DNA of 41,916 nucleotides from Candidatus Eisenbacteria bacterium (GCA_035577985.1 DATJZY010000121.1:1-41916); one strand, 5' to 3'. Counted from the stretch's first letter, positions 14,028 through 23,962 are shown. Numbers and translations: made by a program. Notes: generated by a model from the sequence alone, not told the origin.

Positions 14028-14270
14028 TTACTTCGCCTCGCCGGCCGGCTTCTGCTCGCCGCCCTTTTGCTCGCCCCCGGCCGAGCCGGCCTCGGCCTGG
14101 CACTTCTTCACGTCGTCCTCGCTGATCGACATGGTCTCCGCCACGCTCTGCACCGTGCGGCCCGGCAGCGACAGGTTCTTCAGGACGAACTTGCAGTTCA
14201 CCTCCGCCCGACCAACCGTCGCGCCTGCTGTGACCAGGACTCCTGCCATCACCAAGACTCCCAGCTTCAT
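14028..14270 (-). CDS. small secreted protein of unknown function
   Basis: Seen: 80 residues with an AAGGAGG ribosome-binding site in front of the ATG. Signal peptide MKLGVLVMAGVLVTAGATVG, likely cleaved at GRA-EV near residue 22. The mature part has two cysteines (VNCKFVLKNLSL and DDVKKCQAEAG), a serine/threonine stretch between them (TVQSVAETMSISEDD) resembling a short helix-turn, and a low-complexity GGEQKGGEQKPAGEAK tail with a direct GGEQK repeat. I do not recognise a family. The two cysteines may form one disulfide in the periplasm. It is 51 bases upstream of tadA on the same strand. Confidence 0.7.
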   Translation of the reverse strand: MKLGVLVMAGVLVTAGATVGRAEVNCKFVLKNLSLPGRTVQSVAETMSISEDDVKKCQAEAGSAGGEQKGGEQKPAGEAK

Positions 14271-14606
14271 ACGTTAGCCTCCTTGCGCTATCCGCGCTTC
14301 GTCGTGTGCGAGGCACTCAGCGGTGCCTTTGCGCCCTCATAGCAACGCCCCTTCGTGAAGAAAAGTTATGGTAGCGGGTCGCGTCCGGGGCTCCCCGGCC
14401 CGAAAGTACTAAGGTGGGTCGCGGAGCCGCCAGAGACGCTGTGCGGCAATCCCGTGCTGATTCATGGCATTTGCATGCCATCTTGCTCGCGCGCATCACT
14501 CACCCCGACTGGGGCCTTGCAGAGAAGCGGATGGCCGGTTAGATACGTAGCACCACATGTTTCCGCGCACGCCGACCCGGCATCGCGGAGGAAAGGAAGG
14601 AGTTCT
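14271..14606. other. divergent intergenic region with palindromes
   Basis: These 336 bases separate the secreted-protein gene (minus) from the RHH gene (plus). They contain a palindrome CCGGGG-CT-CCCCGG at 14385-14398 and an inverted repeat ATGGCAT-TTGC-ATGCCAT at 14464-14481, which is AT-richer than its surroundings and could be an operator for the downstream RHH protein. I find no convincing -10/-35 pair and no gene. Confidence 0.4.
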
Positions 14607-14795
14607 ATGGCTACGGCCGAAAGTGAGGTTTGGGTGCAGCTTGCAACGCGCATCCCGAAGCACCTGCATCGCGAGCTGAAGCTCCATTGCGTCAAGTCCG
14701 ACGTGTCCGTGATGGAGTTCGTGGTGAAGGCGCTCGAAGAGAAGCTGCAGCGTGAGTCCGGCAGCCGAAGCGAGCGACGTCGCGCCCGCGCCTGA
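14607..14795 (+). CDS. ribbon-helix-helix (Arc/MetJ-type) small DNA-binding protein
   Basis: Seen: 62 residues from ATG at 14607, preceded by GGAAGGAG. Residues about 9-45 read VQLATRIPKHLHRELKLHCVKSDVSVMEFVVKALEEKL: a strand (VQLATRI) followed by two helices, the pattern of RHH dimers. The tail is basic (RSERRRARA). Known: RHH proteins bind DNA by inserting the paired strands in the major groove, often at short inverted repeats. Many are antitoxins, but no toxin gene follows. Gene size and codon use look ordinary for the neighbourhood. A palindrome at 14464-14481 upstream is a candidate operator. Confidence 0.8.
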   Translation: MATAESEVWVQLATRIPKHLHRELKLHCVKSDVSVMEFVVKALEEKLQRESGSRSERRRARA

Positions 14796-14916
14796 TCCCA
14801 CTCGCGACGTCCGTGCGTTGTGGCGCCGTGAGGCCCGGCGCCGCGACGCCTTCGGTACTCTTCCTCGTCGGCCTCTCCCCCGAACGTCCTCGTGACGTTC
14901 GCCCCGCCCCAAGCCT

Positions 14917-15423
14917 TCAGGTCCGCCGTCCCTCGCGCCGCCCACGGCGTGAGGTGTCGCATTTCACCGCCGCGGCGCGGAGCGCGCCCACGTCGCCTGC
15001 GGGCGCGTAGACCCGTTCGGCGCCGGTCGCGTCGACGACCCGTAGCGTCGCGTAGCCGAGCGCCTTCCCGACCCACCCCTGCTCCACGACGATCCCCTGC
15101 AGCTCGTCGAGGCGGCTCTCGAAGTGCCGGCGCGGCAGGATGCCGATCGTCCAACGCACATGCTCAGCGTCCAGCTCGATCCACCCGGTGCGCCATCGCA
15201 GCAGCGGCAGGACGAACCCGAGCAACGCGACGACGATGCCCCATTGCGCGATGCGCCAGTCGGTCTCGAGCGAGAGGTCCGGATTGTTCTTGATGAGCAG
15301 CGTCACGACGAGCGCGACGAACGCCGCGAAGGTCACCGCATTGCCCATCACGATCGGATGCGGGCGAGCGTGTGCGATGGTGGCGAGGGCGGTCGACTGA
15401 CCTCGCGTCGCACCGGCATCCAT
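14917..15423 (-). CDS. bacterial PH-domain (YdbS/YdbT-like) membrane protein
   Basis: Seen: about 168 residues from ATG at 15423. The frame stays open to 15552 and ATGs at 15510 and 15552 exist; none has a clear ribosome-binding site, so the start is uncertain. Two hydrophobic helices (NAVTFAAFVALVVTLLI and IAQWGIVVALLGFVLPLL) are followed by a bPH_2-like domain (WIELDAEHVRWTIGILPRRHFE, LDELQGIVVEQGWVGKALGYATLRVVDA). Known: such proteins are membrane-bound, of mostly unknown role. It diverges from the transketolase gene. Confidence 0.72.
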   Translation of the reverse strand: MDAGATRGQSTALATIAHARPHPIVMGNAVTFAAFVALVVTLLIKNNPDLSLETDWRIAQWGIVVALLGFVLPLLRWRTGWIELDAEHVRWTIGILPRRHFESRLDELQGIVVEQGWVGKALGYATLRVVDATGAERVYAPAGDVGALRAAAVKCDTSRRGRREGRRT

Positions 15424-15557
15424 GTGACGCGCGGCTATGCCCAAGGCGCGCTCGTTTGACAACCGGGTGAGGCCACGGGCGCCCTTGCCCTCGGGCCGCT
15501 CGGCCGCCATACACTCGGGCGCGGCGGAACGCACCGACGCACGGGAGGACATCGGGG

Positions 15558-17624
15558 GTGGCTACAGCGGCGGCGATGGGCACGGCTGATCTGGAATCGC
15601 GAGCGATCAACACGATTCGCTTCCTGGCAGCCGACGCGGTTCAAGCCGCGAACTCCGGGCACCCCGGATTGCCCATGGGTGCGGCGGCCATGGCGTACGT
15701 CCTCTGGACGCGCCATCTCCGGCACGACCCCGCGCATCCCGCGTGGCCCGATCGGGACCGGTTCATCCTGTCGGCCGGCCACGGCTCGATGCTCCTGTAC
15801 GCGCTCCTCCACTTGACGGGTTACGACCTCTCGCTCGAGGCGATCCGCAACTTCCGCCAGTGGGGCTCGAAGACGCCAGGGCACCCCGAGGTCCATCACA
15901 CCGCGGGCGTCGAAGCGACGACCGGACCGCTGGGACAGGGGCTCGCCGACGCGCTCGGCTTCGCGATGGCCGAAGCCCATCTCGCCGCTCGCTTCAACCG
16001 TCCCGGCCACACCGTCGTCGACCACGCGACATACGTCCTCGCGAGCGACGGCGACCTCATGGAGGGCGTCACGTCGGAGGCGTGCTCGCTCGCAGGCCAC
16101 CTGCGGCTCGGCAAGCTCGTCGTGCTGTACGACGACAACCGGATCTCGCTCGCCGGCTCGACCCACCTCGATTTCAGCGAGGACGTCGGGGCGCGGTTTC
16201 GCGCCTACGGATGGCATGTCCACGACGTTCCGGACGGCAACGATCTCGACGCGATCGACGGGGCGCTCACCCTGGCACGCCGCGAACCCGATCGCCCTTC
16301 GCTGCTGCGCGTCCGGACGACGATCGGATTCGGCGCCCCGAAGAAGGCCGGGACGTTCGAAGCGCATGGATCGCCGCTCGGCGAACCGGAGCTGCGCGCG
16401 GCCAAAGAGAAGCTCGGCTGGCCGCTCGAGCCCTCCTTCTGGATCCCTCCCGACGTGCTCGCGCACTTCCGGACGGCGCTCGGGCGCGGCACCGAGCGGC
16501 GACAGGAGTGGGAAGCGCGCGTCCAACGCTGGGCGGCGGCGAATCCCGATCTCGGCGCCGAATTCCGGCGCCGCATGGCCGGCGAGCTGCCGTCGGGTTG
16601 GGAGGTCGACCTCCCCTCCTTCGAAGCGGATCCCAAGGGCGTCGCGACACGCAAGGCGTCGGAGACCGTCATGCAGAAGCTCGCGGCGCGACTGCCGGAG
16701 CTCTTCGGTGGCTCGGCCGATCTCAATCCGTCGACGCTCACGTGGCTGAAGGGAGCCGGCGACTTCGAGCCGAAGGACGCGCCCCACGACGCGGTGCAGG
16801 GAGAGGTCGGTGGCCCGTGGGGCTACGAGGGACGCAACGTGCACTTCGGCGTGCGCGAGCACGCGATGGGCTCGGCCGTGAATGGCCTCGCCCTCCACGG
16901 CGGCTTCATCCCGTACGGATCGACCTTCCTCGTGTTCTCGGACTACATGCGGCCGGCCATCCGTCTCTCCGCCTTGATGGAGCTCGGCACCGTGTGGGTG
17001 TTCACGCACGACGGCATCGGCGTCGGCGAGGACGGGCCGACGCACCAACCCGTCGAGCACTACGTCGCTCTGCGCGCCATTCCCGGCCTGCTCTTCCTGC
17101 GGCCGTGCGACGCCAACGAGACGGCCGAAGCGTGGCGCATCGCGATCGCGAATCGCCACCGCCCGACCTGCCTCGCGCTCACCCGGCAGAACGTCCCGAC
17201 GCTCGACCGAAGCCGCTTCGCCCCGGCGTCGGGCGCCACGCGCGGCGCCTACGTGCTCAATCCCGACGTGACGCAACCCGATCTCGTCCTCATGGCGACC
17301 GGCTCGGAGGTGCAGTACATCGTCGGCGCCGAGCCGATCCTCACGGCGCGCGGCCGCAAGGTCCGACTCGTGTCGATGCCGTCCTGGGAGCTGTTCGAGG
17401 AGCAGCCCGCCGCGTACAGGGATGCGGTGCTGCCGCCGGCGGTGGCGGCGCGTGTCGCGGTCGAGACGGGCCGGTCGCTCGGCTGGCACCGCTGGGTCGG
17501 TACCCGCGGGGCCGTTCTCGGGCTCGATCGCTTCGGGGCCTCGGCGCCCGGTCCACAGGTGGCGCGCGAGCTCGGCTTCACCGTCGATCGCGTCGTCGCG
17601 CTGGCGCTCGAGGTCCTGGGATGA
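15558..17624 (+). CDS. tkt: transketolase
   Basis: Seen: 688 residues from GTG at 15558; GGGAGGA at 15543-15549 lies about nine bases upstream, while the internal ATG at 15576 has none. N-terminal thiamine domain: [29 protein letters not shown] and the ThDP/Mg motif SDGDLMEG (163-170) with YDDN. The pyrimidine domain carries GVREHAMG and [15 protein letters not shown], and [16 protein letters not shown] holds catalytic histidines; the C-terminal domain ends VALALEVLG. Known: transfers two-carbon units in the non-oxidative pentose-phosphate and Calvin pathways. Followed 24 bases later by the transaldolase-isomerase fusion, so the two form a sugar-phosphate operon. Confidence 0.97.
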   Translation: MATAAAMGTADLESRAINTIRFLAADAVQAANSGHPGLPMGAAAMAYVLWTRHLRHDPAHPAWPDRDRFILSAGHGSMLLYALLHLTGYDLSLEAIRNFRQWGSKTPGHPEVHHTAGVEATTGPLGQGLADALGFAMAEAHLAARFNRPGHTVVDHATYVLASDGDLMEGVTSEACSLAGHLRLGKLVVLYDDNRISLAGSTHLDFSEDVGARFRAYGWHVHDVPDGNDLDAIDGALTLARREPDRPSLLRVRTTIGFGAPKKAGTFEAHGSPLGEPELRAAKEKLGWPLEPSFWIPPDVLAHFRTALGRGTERRQEWEARVQRWAAANPDLGAEFRRRMAGELPSGWEVDLPSFEADPKGVATRKASETVMQKLAARLPELFGGSADLNPSTLTWLKGAGDFEPKDAPHDAVQGEVGGPWGYEGRNVHFGVREHAMGSAVNGLALHGGFIPYGSTFLVFSDYMRPAIRLSALMELGTVWVFTHDGIGVGEDGPTHQPVEHYVALRAIPGLLFLRPCDANETAEAWRIAIANRHRPTCLALTRQNVPTLDRSRFAPASGATRGAYVLNPDVTQPDLVLMATGSEVQYIVGAEPILTARGRKVRLVSMPSWELFEEQPAAYRDAVLPPAVAARVAVETGRSLGWHRWVGTRGAVLGLDRFGASAPGPQVARELGFTVDRVVALALEVLG

Positions 17625-17648
17625 CGGTCGCCCTGGCGTGCGGGCCCC

Positions 17649-20501
17649 ATGAGTAACGCGCTCCAGGTGCTGCAACAGCTCGGGCAATCGCCCTGGCTCG
17701 ATTTCATCACACGCGACCTGCTGCGTTCGGGACGCCTCGGCAAGATGGTGCGCGCCGGTGAAGTCACCGGGCTCACCTCCAATCCGACGATCTTCGAGCA
17801 GGCCATCAGCAAGGGCGCCGAGTACGACGACGCGCTCGAGGGACTGGTTCGCTCCGGAAAGTCGCCGACGACCATCATCGACGCGCTCATGGTCGAGGAC
17901 ATCCGCGCGGCGGCGGACGTGTTCCGTCCGGTCTACGAGCGCACCAAGCGCGCCGACGGGTACGTCAGCATCGAGATCGACCCGACCATCGCGCACGACA
18001 CCGCCGGCACCATCCGCGAGGTCCGGCGCATCTGGCGGGCGGTCAATCGGCCCAACCTCATGGTCAAGATCCCCGCCACGCTCGAGGGCATTCCCGCCAT
18101 CGAAGACGCGATCGCGAGCGGGATCAACGTGAACGTGACGCTCATCTTCTCGATCGCCCGTTACCAGTTGGTGATGGACGCCTACCTGCGCGGCCTCACG
18201 CGGCGCCTCGAGGCCGGGACGCGCGTCGATCGCATTGCGTCGGTGGCGAGCTTCTTCGTGAGCCGCATCGACACGGCTGTCGACCGCCTGCTCGACGCCC
18301 GCATCGCCACGGCGACCGTCACCGCAGTCGAGCAGCTCGAACGCCTGCGGGGCAAGGCCGCCATCGCGAACGCCAAGCTCGCGTATGCCGCCTTTCGCGA
18401 ACGGTTCAACGCCGAGCGCTTCGGCCTCCTCGCCCGCGAAGGCGCCCGGCCGCAACGCCCGCTCTGGGCCAGCACCTCGACCAAGAACCCGGCCTTCCCC
18501 GACGTCTACTACGTCGAAGCGCTCGTCGGCGCGGACACGGTGAACACCCTGCCGCCGGCCACCCTCGACGCGTACGCCGACCACGGACAGCCCGAGTCGC
18601 GCCTCGACGCGGACCTCGATCGCGCACACGACGTCCTGACCCGGCTGCGCACGTGCGGGATCGATCTCGACGCCGTCACGCGCCAGCTCGAGGTCGAAGG
18701 CGTCGCGGCGTTCGCGCGCTCCTACCGCTCCCTCGTCGACACGGTGAGCGCGCGCCGCGAGGCGGTGCTCGCGCTCCAGCGGATGAGCGGAGAGCTCGGC
18801 GCGATCGCGCGCCCGACCGATGCGATCTGTCGCGACCTCGACGCCGCGAACGTCGGCGCACGCCTGTGGAAGAAGGATGCGACACTGTGGCGCACGAACG
18901 ACGCGGCGGCAGCGGCTGCGATCGGCGACCGCCTGGGCTGGCTCGACTTCGGGAGGACGATGCCTCCTCATTTCGAGGAGCTCGGGGCGTTCGCCGACGA
19001 GGTGCGCACGGCCGGCTTCACGCACGCCGTCTTGTGCGCAATGGGCGGGGCGTCGCTCGCGGCCGAAGCCTTCCGCCACGGGTTGGGCGTCCGGCGGGGC
19101 TTCCTCGATCTGGCGGTGCTCGACTCGACCGATCCCGCCGCAGTCCTCGCCGCCGTGCAACGCAGCGATCCCGCGCAGACGCTCTACATCCTGTCGTCGA
19201 AATCCGGCGACACGATCGAAGTGCACTCCCTGCTGGCGCTCTTCTGGGACCGCCTGACGCATCTCGTCGGTGACGACGCCGCGAGCCACTTCGTCGCCAT
19301 CACGGATGCCGACACGCGGCTCGAGCAGGTGGCCCGCGAGCGCCGATTCCGGCGCGTCTTCTTGAACCCGGCGGACGTCGGCGAGCGCTATGCCGCGCTC
19401 TCGCTTGCCGCACTCGTACCCGCCGCCATCATGGGCCACGACGTCGGCAAGCTCGTGGCGCGAGCCCAGCGCATGCTGGTGGCGTGCGCGCCCAGCGTTC
19501 GCGCCGCGCGCAACCCCGGGCTGCGACTCGGCGCGATCCTGACCGCCGCCTCGCGTGCCGGTCGCGACAAACTCACTTTCGTGGTCGCCGGCAAGGTCGC
19601 GGGTTTCGCCGAATGGGCCGAACAGCTGGTGGCCGCATCGACCGGCAAGGACGGACGCGGGATCGTTCCGGTGGCCGGCGAGCCCGAGGCGACCCCGATC
19701 GCCTACGGCAGGGACCGCGCGTTCGTCGCGGTTCGGGTCGGGACCGGCGGTGGCCGCCCGCTCGCCGCCCACGCGCGCGCCGGGCATCCGGTCGTCTCGC
19801 TGCGTCTCAACGACGCGTACGACCTGGCCGGCGAGTTCGTGCGCTGGGAGATCGCGACGGCGGTGGCCGGCCATCTCCTCGGCGTCAATCCGTTCGATCA
19901 GCCGAACGTCGAGGAGACGAAGGCGAACACCGAGCGCCTGCTGGCCGATCCGAATCGACGCCTTGCCGGGGGCGACGTCCTATCGATCGAAGCGCCCGAC
20001 CTCACACCGATGCTCTGGCGGTTCCTGCAACGCTCGACGGCTCGTTCCTACGTCGCGCTCACGCCGTACTTCACGCCGTCGCCCCGCCGGACGAAGGCGC
20101 TGACCGACGCGCGGACCCATCTGCGCCGGCATCTCGGTATCGCCACGACGCTCGGGTACGGGCCCCGGTTCCTGCACTCGACCGGACAGCTCCACAAGGG
20201 CGGCCCGGCGAGCCTGCTCGTCGTGCAGCTCACCGCCGACGATCCCGTCGACGTTCCGGTACCTGGCGCGGGCTACAGCTTCGGCACCCTCAAGAACGTG
20301 CAGGCGGCTGCCGACTACGAGGCGCTCACTGCGCGACAGCGCAGCGTGCTGCGGCTGCATCTGGGGCGCAACGTCGAGCGCGGTCTGGAGCTCTTCGTGG
20401 CCGCCCTCGCGCGCCGGCCGAAGGCACGCACGACGCGACCCCCGGCGAGACGGCGTCCCGCCGCGACGACGCTGCGCGCGCGCGCCGGCCGCCGCCGCTG
20501 A
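17649..20501 (+). CDS. bifunctional transaldolase / glucose-6-phosphate isomerase
   Basis: Seen: 950 residues. Residues 1-about 365 are a TalB-type transaldolase: GLTSNPTIFE at 41-50, Schiff-base lysine K140 in LMVKIPAT, NVNVTLIFS and STSTKNPAFPD. Residues about 400-925 are a glucose-6-phosphate isomerase domain with the SIS phosphosugar site SSKSGDTIEV near 516-525, QPNVEETK and the C-terminal YSFGTLKNVQAAADYEAL. Known: such Tal-Pgi fusions occur in several bacterial phyla and link F6P, G6P and the pentose-phosphate pool. The arginine-rich tail (from about 925) is low complexity. The two domains are joined with no stop or frameshift. The start ATG at 17649 has only a weak ribosome-binding site. 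Confidence 0.95.
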   Translation: MSNALQVLQQLGQSPWLDFITRDLLRSGRLGKMVRAGEVTGLTSNPTIFEQAISKGAEYDDALEGLVRSGKSPTTIIDALMVEDIRAAADVFRPVYERTKRADGYVSIEIDPTIAHDTAGTIREVRRIWRAVNRPNLMVKIPATLEGIPAIEDAIASGINVNVTLIFSIARYQLVMDAYLRGLTRRLEAGTRVDRIASVASFFVSRIDTAVDRLLDARIATATVTAVEQLERLRGKAAIANAKLAYAAFRERFNAERFGLLAREGARPQRPLWASTSTKNPAFPDVYYVEALVGADTVNTLPPATLDAYADHGQPESRLDADLDRAHDVLTRLRTCGIDLDAVTRQLEVEGVAAFARSYRSLVDTVSARREAVLALQRMSGELGAIARPTDAICRDLDAANVGARLWKKDATLWRTNDAAAAAAIGDRLGWLDFGRTMPPHFEELGAFADEVRTAGFTHAVLCAMGGASLAAEAFRHGLGVRRGFLDLAVLDSTDPAAVLAAVQRSDPAQTLYILSSKSGDTIEVHSLLALFWDRLTHLVGDDAASHFVAITDADTRLEQVARERRFRRVFLNPADVGERYAALSLAALVPAAIMGHDVGKLVARAQRMLVACAPSVRAARNPGLRLGAILTAASRAGRDKLTFVVAGKVAGFAEWAEQLVAASTGKDGRGIVPVAGEPEATPIAYGRDRAFVAVRVGTGGGRPLAAHARAGHPVVSLRLNDAYDLAGEFVRWEIATAVAGHLLGVNPFDQPNVEETKANTERLLADPNRRLAGGDVLSIEAPDLTPMLWRFLQRSTARSYVALTPYFTPSPRRTKALTDARTHLRRHLGIATTLGYGPRFLHSTGQLHKGGPASLLVVQLTADDPVDVPVPGAGYSFGTLKNVQAAADYEALTARQRSVLRLHLGRNVERGLELFVAALARRPKARTTRPPARRRPAATTLRARAGRRR

Positions 20502-20517
20502 TCGCCGCCCCCGGGAC

Positions 20518-21933
20518 TCACGCGGAGCCGCGCACGGCTGACGCGAGGGCGCGCCAGTCCGATCGTCCGACGACGCCGAGGAGGTGCGCGAGCGCGACGA
20601 AGGCGAGCGCGGCCAGCATCGCACCAGCGAGGCCCGGCCACCATGACGCGAGCACACCCGCGACGACGAGGGCGAGCCCGGCGGCGACCGCGACGCTCCG
20701 CCAGACGGCGATCAGGACCCCGCGCGTGATGGGCAGGATCGCGAGCACGACCTGACCGCACGCGGCCGTCGCAACGGTCGCGAGCGCGGCTCCCCGCAGA
20801 CCCAGGCGCGGAACCAGCACGATCTGGAGCGCGATCCCGCACGCGGCGGCCACGACGTTGGCCCAGACCAGCGCGCGCTGTCGCCCGAGCGCGGCGATGG
20901 CATGGAGCGCGACGGCTCCGGTCACCGAGAAGAGCGCGCCCCAGGCGAGCACGACGATCGCAGGAGCCGCGGCGGCGTATGGCGGTCCGAAGAGCAGCTC
21001 GGCCACTCGCGCCGCACCGACGGCGAGACCGCACACGAGGGCGAGGACGACGACCGCGAGGCGCCGCGCCGCATCGGCCGCGACGCGGATCGCCATCTCG
21101 GGCGACGCCGCCATGCGAGGGAAGAGCGCGAGCAAGGCGCCCTCGGGCAGGATCCCGAGCACCTCGCTCGCGCGCGCGGCCGCAGCGAGAAGCGCCACGG
21201 GCTCCGCTCCCATGAGCGCCATCGCCGCCAGGTGCCCCGCCCGCGTCTGGACCGCGATCAGGAGCGCGTTCGCCGCCAGCGGCGCGGCTGCCTCCGCCAG
21301 TGGACCCGCCGCACTGGCCGCGTCGCCGGAGCCGGAACGTGGATGACTCGCCGCCAGCGCCACGACGGTCACGACGGCGCTCGCCCCCGCACGTGCGAGG
21401 AAGATCCCGGCCAGGCTTCCCCCGAGGGCGGCGACGCCGACGATGGCGACGCCGCCCAACGCGGCGTCGGCGAGCGCGACGCGTGCCATCGCGCCCATCG
21501 CTCCGCGGGCGCGGCGGACGCTCCGTGCCGAAATCGACGAGCCCAGGAGCCCGAAGACGCTCGCCGCCGCCCCGCTCGCGACGAGCGAGCCGCCCGCCGC
21601 CTCGCCGGCGAGACGCGGCAGCACCAGCGTCCCCACCGGCAGCATCACGCCGATCCACAGGATCGCGCGCCATGCCAGGAGGGCTCGCAGAACCTGGCCG
21701 GCGCGTGCGGGCGCGTTCGCCATCGATGCGACGGCGGCGACCTCGAATCCCTGGTCGGCGAGGACCTGCACGAGCGCCATGCCCGCAAGGATGTATCCGT
21801 AGCGACCGAACTCGCCGGGCGAGAGCAGGCGAGCGAGCGAGAGCACGACCACGAACGCCACGCCGCGCTCGGCGACCACGGTGAGGATCCCCAGCAGCGC
21901 ACCCCGCGCCGCCGGCGGGTGCGCGTCGGTCAC
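20518..21933 (-). CDS. polysaccharide/lipid-linked sugar flippase-like (Wzx/MOP) protein
   Basis: Seen: 471 residues with about 12-14 hydrophobic helices; the N-terminus GILTVVAERGVAFVVVLSLARLLSPGEFGRYGYILAG is the typical start of Wzx-type oligosaccharide flippases, and LLFGPPYAAAAPAIVVLAW is a common mid-domain sign. Known: MOP-family proteins move undecaprenyl-linked sugars across the inner membrane. The start overlaps the end of the glycosyltransferase-like gene by four bases (ATGA), so they are co-translated. No other polysaccharide genes are nearby, so the product is unknown. The sequence is strikingly alanine-rich. Confidence 0.82.
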   Translation of the reverse strand: MTDAHPPAARGALLGILTVVAERGVAFVVVLSLARLLSPGEFGRYGYILAGMALVQVLADQGFEVAAVASMANAPARAGQVLRALLAWRAILWIGVMLPVGTLVLPRLAGEAAGGSLVASGAAASVFGLLGSSISARSVRRARGAMGAMARVALADAALGGVAIVGVAALGGSLAGIFLARAGASAVVTVVALAASHPRSGSGDAASAAGPLAEAAAPLAANALLIAVQTRAGHLAAMALMGAEPVALLAAAARASEVLGILPEGALLALFPRMAASPEMAIRVAADAARRLAVVVLALVCGLAVGAARVAELLFGPPYAAAAPAIVVLAWGALFSVTGAVALHAIAALGRQRALVWANVVAAACGIALQIVLVPRLGLRGAALATVATAACGQVVLAILPITRGVLIAVWRSVAVAAGLALVVAGVLASWWPGLAGAMLAALAFVALAHLLGVVGRSDWRALASAVRGSA

Positions 21934-23642
21934 GAACCGCCCCGCGGCACGAGGATGCGGTATGGTCCGATCTCGCGCTCCACCACGAATCGATCACGGA
22001 GCGCCACGACGACCGGCAGGTGGGCCGCAAAGGCGTCCAGGACGAACCCCGTGGGTGCGTCCAGCAACACGACGGTGGACGGCGGATGCACGCGCAGCTC
22101 GGCCGCGATCACGTCTTCCTCCGCGGCCGTGGGGCGGCCGGGGAAGAAATAGTCGTGCCGCAGCGGCGAGGGAGCGTCGATCGCGAAGTTGATGATGCCG
22201 AGGGCCGGAAAACCCACGACACTCCCACGTCCCTGCACCGCCTGGATGACGTCGGGAAGGCGGCGCAGCTCTTCGGGCCCGAGGAGATCCCAACGAAGAT
22301 CGACGCGTGCCACGCTCGGGGGCTGGTCGGACCCCGCAGCGAGCGCGCCGATGACCGGCACGACTGGAAGCGCGCGTCCGAAGCTGGCGAGGACGAGCGC
22401 CGCGACGACCGTGCGGCGCAGCACCGGGCCGCAGGTCGCCAGGAGGATCCCGCAGGTCGCGAGGCTCGCCGGGGCGATCGCGAACAGATGCCATCCGTCC
22501 ATGCGCGGATAGAGCTGGAGGTAGCCGACGATCGCCGCCGACGCGACGACGATTCCGGCGCGCGTGGCGACGCGCCGGCGCAGCAGCAGCACGGCCGCCC
22601 CGAGATGGACGAGCGGGAAGATCGCGAACCAGGAGAGGTCCACCACCTGACGTAGGGCGCGGAGCGCGCCGGGCGACCCGGCGAAGGCATCGCGAAGCGA
22701 TCCGAGCGCAGGGTACGGGACGTAGTACACGAGTGCCGTGTCCGTCCCGATCTGGAGCAGGTCGGTCGCAACGGGCGACATGCCGGCCGCGAACGCCATG
22801 ATCCCCACGACCGGAATCGCGACGGCCGCGAATCCCGCCGCGAGCGCGACGAGGTCGGCCATCGTCGTCGTCCCGGAACGCGCGCGTACGGTCGCGACGC
22901 CGAGGATCACGAGTGGTACCAGCATCACGACGGCGAGCTGTGGATCCAGGTGAGCGCGCAGGAGCGCCAGGCCCCCGGCGACGAGCGCGAGGCCCAAGAG
23001 GCCCCCGAGCAGGCGGCCGCCCCCGCCCTTGGAGACGAGCAGGATCGCGACGGCCGCGGCACCCACGCCGAGCAGCCCCGTATTCTGCTTGAACGCGAAC
23101 GCCGCCCCCCACAGGAGACCCACGACGACGTAGCCTCCCCGGCTGGGCGACTTCGCCAGCTGCCAGAGCGCGAGGAGCCCGAGCGCGTCGGCGTACCACG
23201 ATGCGTACGGGACGAAGAGCGGCGCACAGATCCCGGGGGCGATGGGCAAGAAGAACGCGATCAGGACGACGGCGCTCGCCACCCACCAGCCCGGTGGACC
23301 GATGCGCCCGGCCAGCCGGACAAGGAGCGCCGCGCGGAGCGCCTGGATGACGACGAGGCCGTGGCGCACGGTGGCGAGTGACGCGCCCATGGCCGCGAAC
23401 AGCCCCGCGTTGGTGTAGAAAAGGGCCGGCCCGTAGCCGGTATGGAAGTCCCGGTACGGCACCTGACCCTGGGCCACGCGGTCGATCTGGGCGAGGAGCG
23501 TCCCCTCGTCGGCCAGCTCGAGACCGTAGCGACGCAGGGCGAGGCAATAGCCCCCGACGAGCAGTCCAGCGAGCAGGGACCCGCCCCACCCCGCTTCGCC
23601 CCATATCTTGTGGCTATGCGAGATATACTGGCTCTTCACCAT
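21930..23642 (-). CDS. multi-spanning GT-C-like glycosyltransferase (ArnT/PMT-like)
   Basis: Seen: about 570 residues from ATG at 23642 (a GTG at 23672 is possible; neither has a clear ribosome-binding site). The first loop carries LADEGTLLAQIDRVAQGQVPYRDFHTGYGP, with the acidic DE pair that marks the catalytic loop of GT39/GT83-type enzymes. About ten helices follow, then a soluble C-terminal region (about 450-570) ending in RFVVEREIGPYRILVPRGG. Known: these enzymes use polyprenyl-phosphate sugars as donors on the outer face of the inner membrane. Coupled to the flippase gene by ATGA, so both probably act in one surface-glycan step. Acceptor unknown. Confidence 0.8.
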   Translation of the reverse strand: MVKSQYISHSHKIWGEAGWGGSLLAGLLVGGYCLALRRYGLELADEGTLLAQIDRVAQGQVPYRDFHTGYGPALFYTNAGLFAAMGASLATVRHGLVVIQALRAALLVRLAGRIGPPGWWVASAVVLIAFFLPIAPGICAPLFVPYASWYADALGLLALWQLAKSPSRGGYVVVGLLWGAAFAFKQNTGLLGVGAAAVAILLVSKGGGGRLLGGLLGLALVAGGLALLRAHLDPQLAVVMLVPLVILGVATVRARSGTTTMADLVALAAGFAAVAIPVVGIMAFAAGMSPVATDLLQIGTDTALVYYVPYPALGSLRDAFAGSPGALRALRQVVDLSWFAIFPLVHLGAAVLLLRRRVATRAGIVVASAAIVGYLQLYPRMDGWHLFAIAPASLATCGILLATCGPVLRRTVVAALVLASFGRALPVVPVIGALAAGSDQPPSVARVDLRWDLLGPEELRRLPDVIQAVQGRGSVVGFPALGIINFAIDAPSPLRHDYFFPGRPTAAEEDVIAAELRVHPPSTVVLLDAPTGFVLDAFAAHLPVVVALRDRFVVEREIGPYRILVPRGGS

Positions 23643-23692
23643 GGCGGAAAGCCGTTTGCCTGGCGATTGCACTGCGCTATAAGACCGGCAAT

Positions 23693-23962
23693 ATGAACCG
23701 CCCCGGAGTCTGCACCGTGTGTCGACGCCGCAAGGAGAAGGTCCACCGGAATCGGGGGTCCGGCAAGCTCATCTGTCCCGCGTGCTCCGATCGGCTGCGC
23801 CTGCGAACCGACGCGTGCGCGAGCTGCGGCGCGCGCAAGCTGCTGCAAGCGCGCGGACGCTGCTTCGCCTGCTACAAGCGCGAGTGGCGCGCGCGTCGCG
23901 GCGAGGGCGCCTCGCAAACGCCGACGACCCTTTCCACCCCGGGCCTGCTCCGCTCCGCGTAG
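23693..23962 (+). CDS. small protein with four zinc-knuckle CxxC motifs
   Basis: Seen: 89 residues from ATG at 23693 (MNRPGVCTVCRRRKEKVHRN). Four CxxC pairs: CTVC, CPAC, CASC and CFAC, separated by basic stretches (RRRKEKVHRNRGSGKLI, SDRLRLRTDA, GARKLLQARGR), then a short polar tail. The pairs would bind two zinc ions as tandem ribbons. Highly basic, so nucleic-acid binding is likely. I do not recognise a named family; it resembles small zinc-ribbon proteins found in Myxococcota/Binatia-type genomes. It diverges from the glycosyltransferase gene with about 50 bases between starts and no obvious ribosome-binding site. Confidence 0.7.
   Translation: MNRPGVCTVCRRRKEKVHRNRGSGKLICPACSDRLRLRTDACASCGARKLLQARGRCFACYKREWRARRGEGASQTPTTLSTPGLLRSA

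Noticed and set aside
15435..19874. A 1479-codon open frame on the minus strand opposite transketolase and the Tal-Pgi fusion.
   Set aside because: Antisense shadow of two strongly identified genes; composition is low-complexity Arg/Glu/Val.
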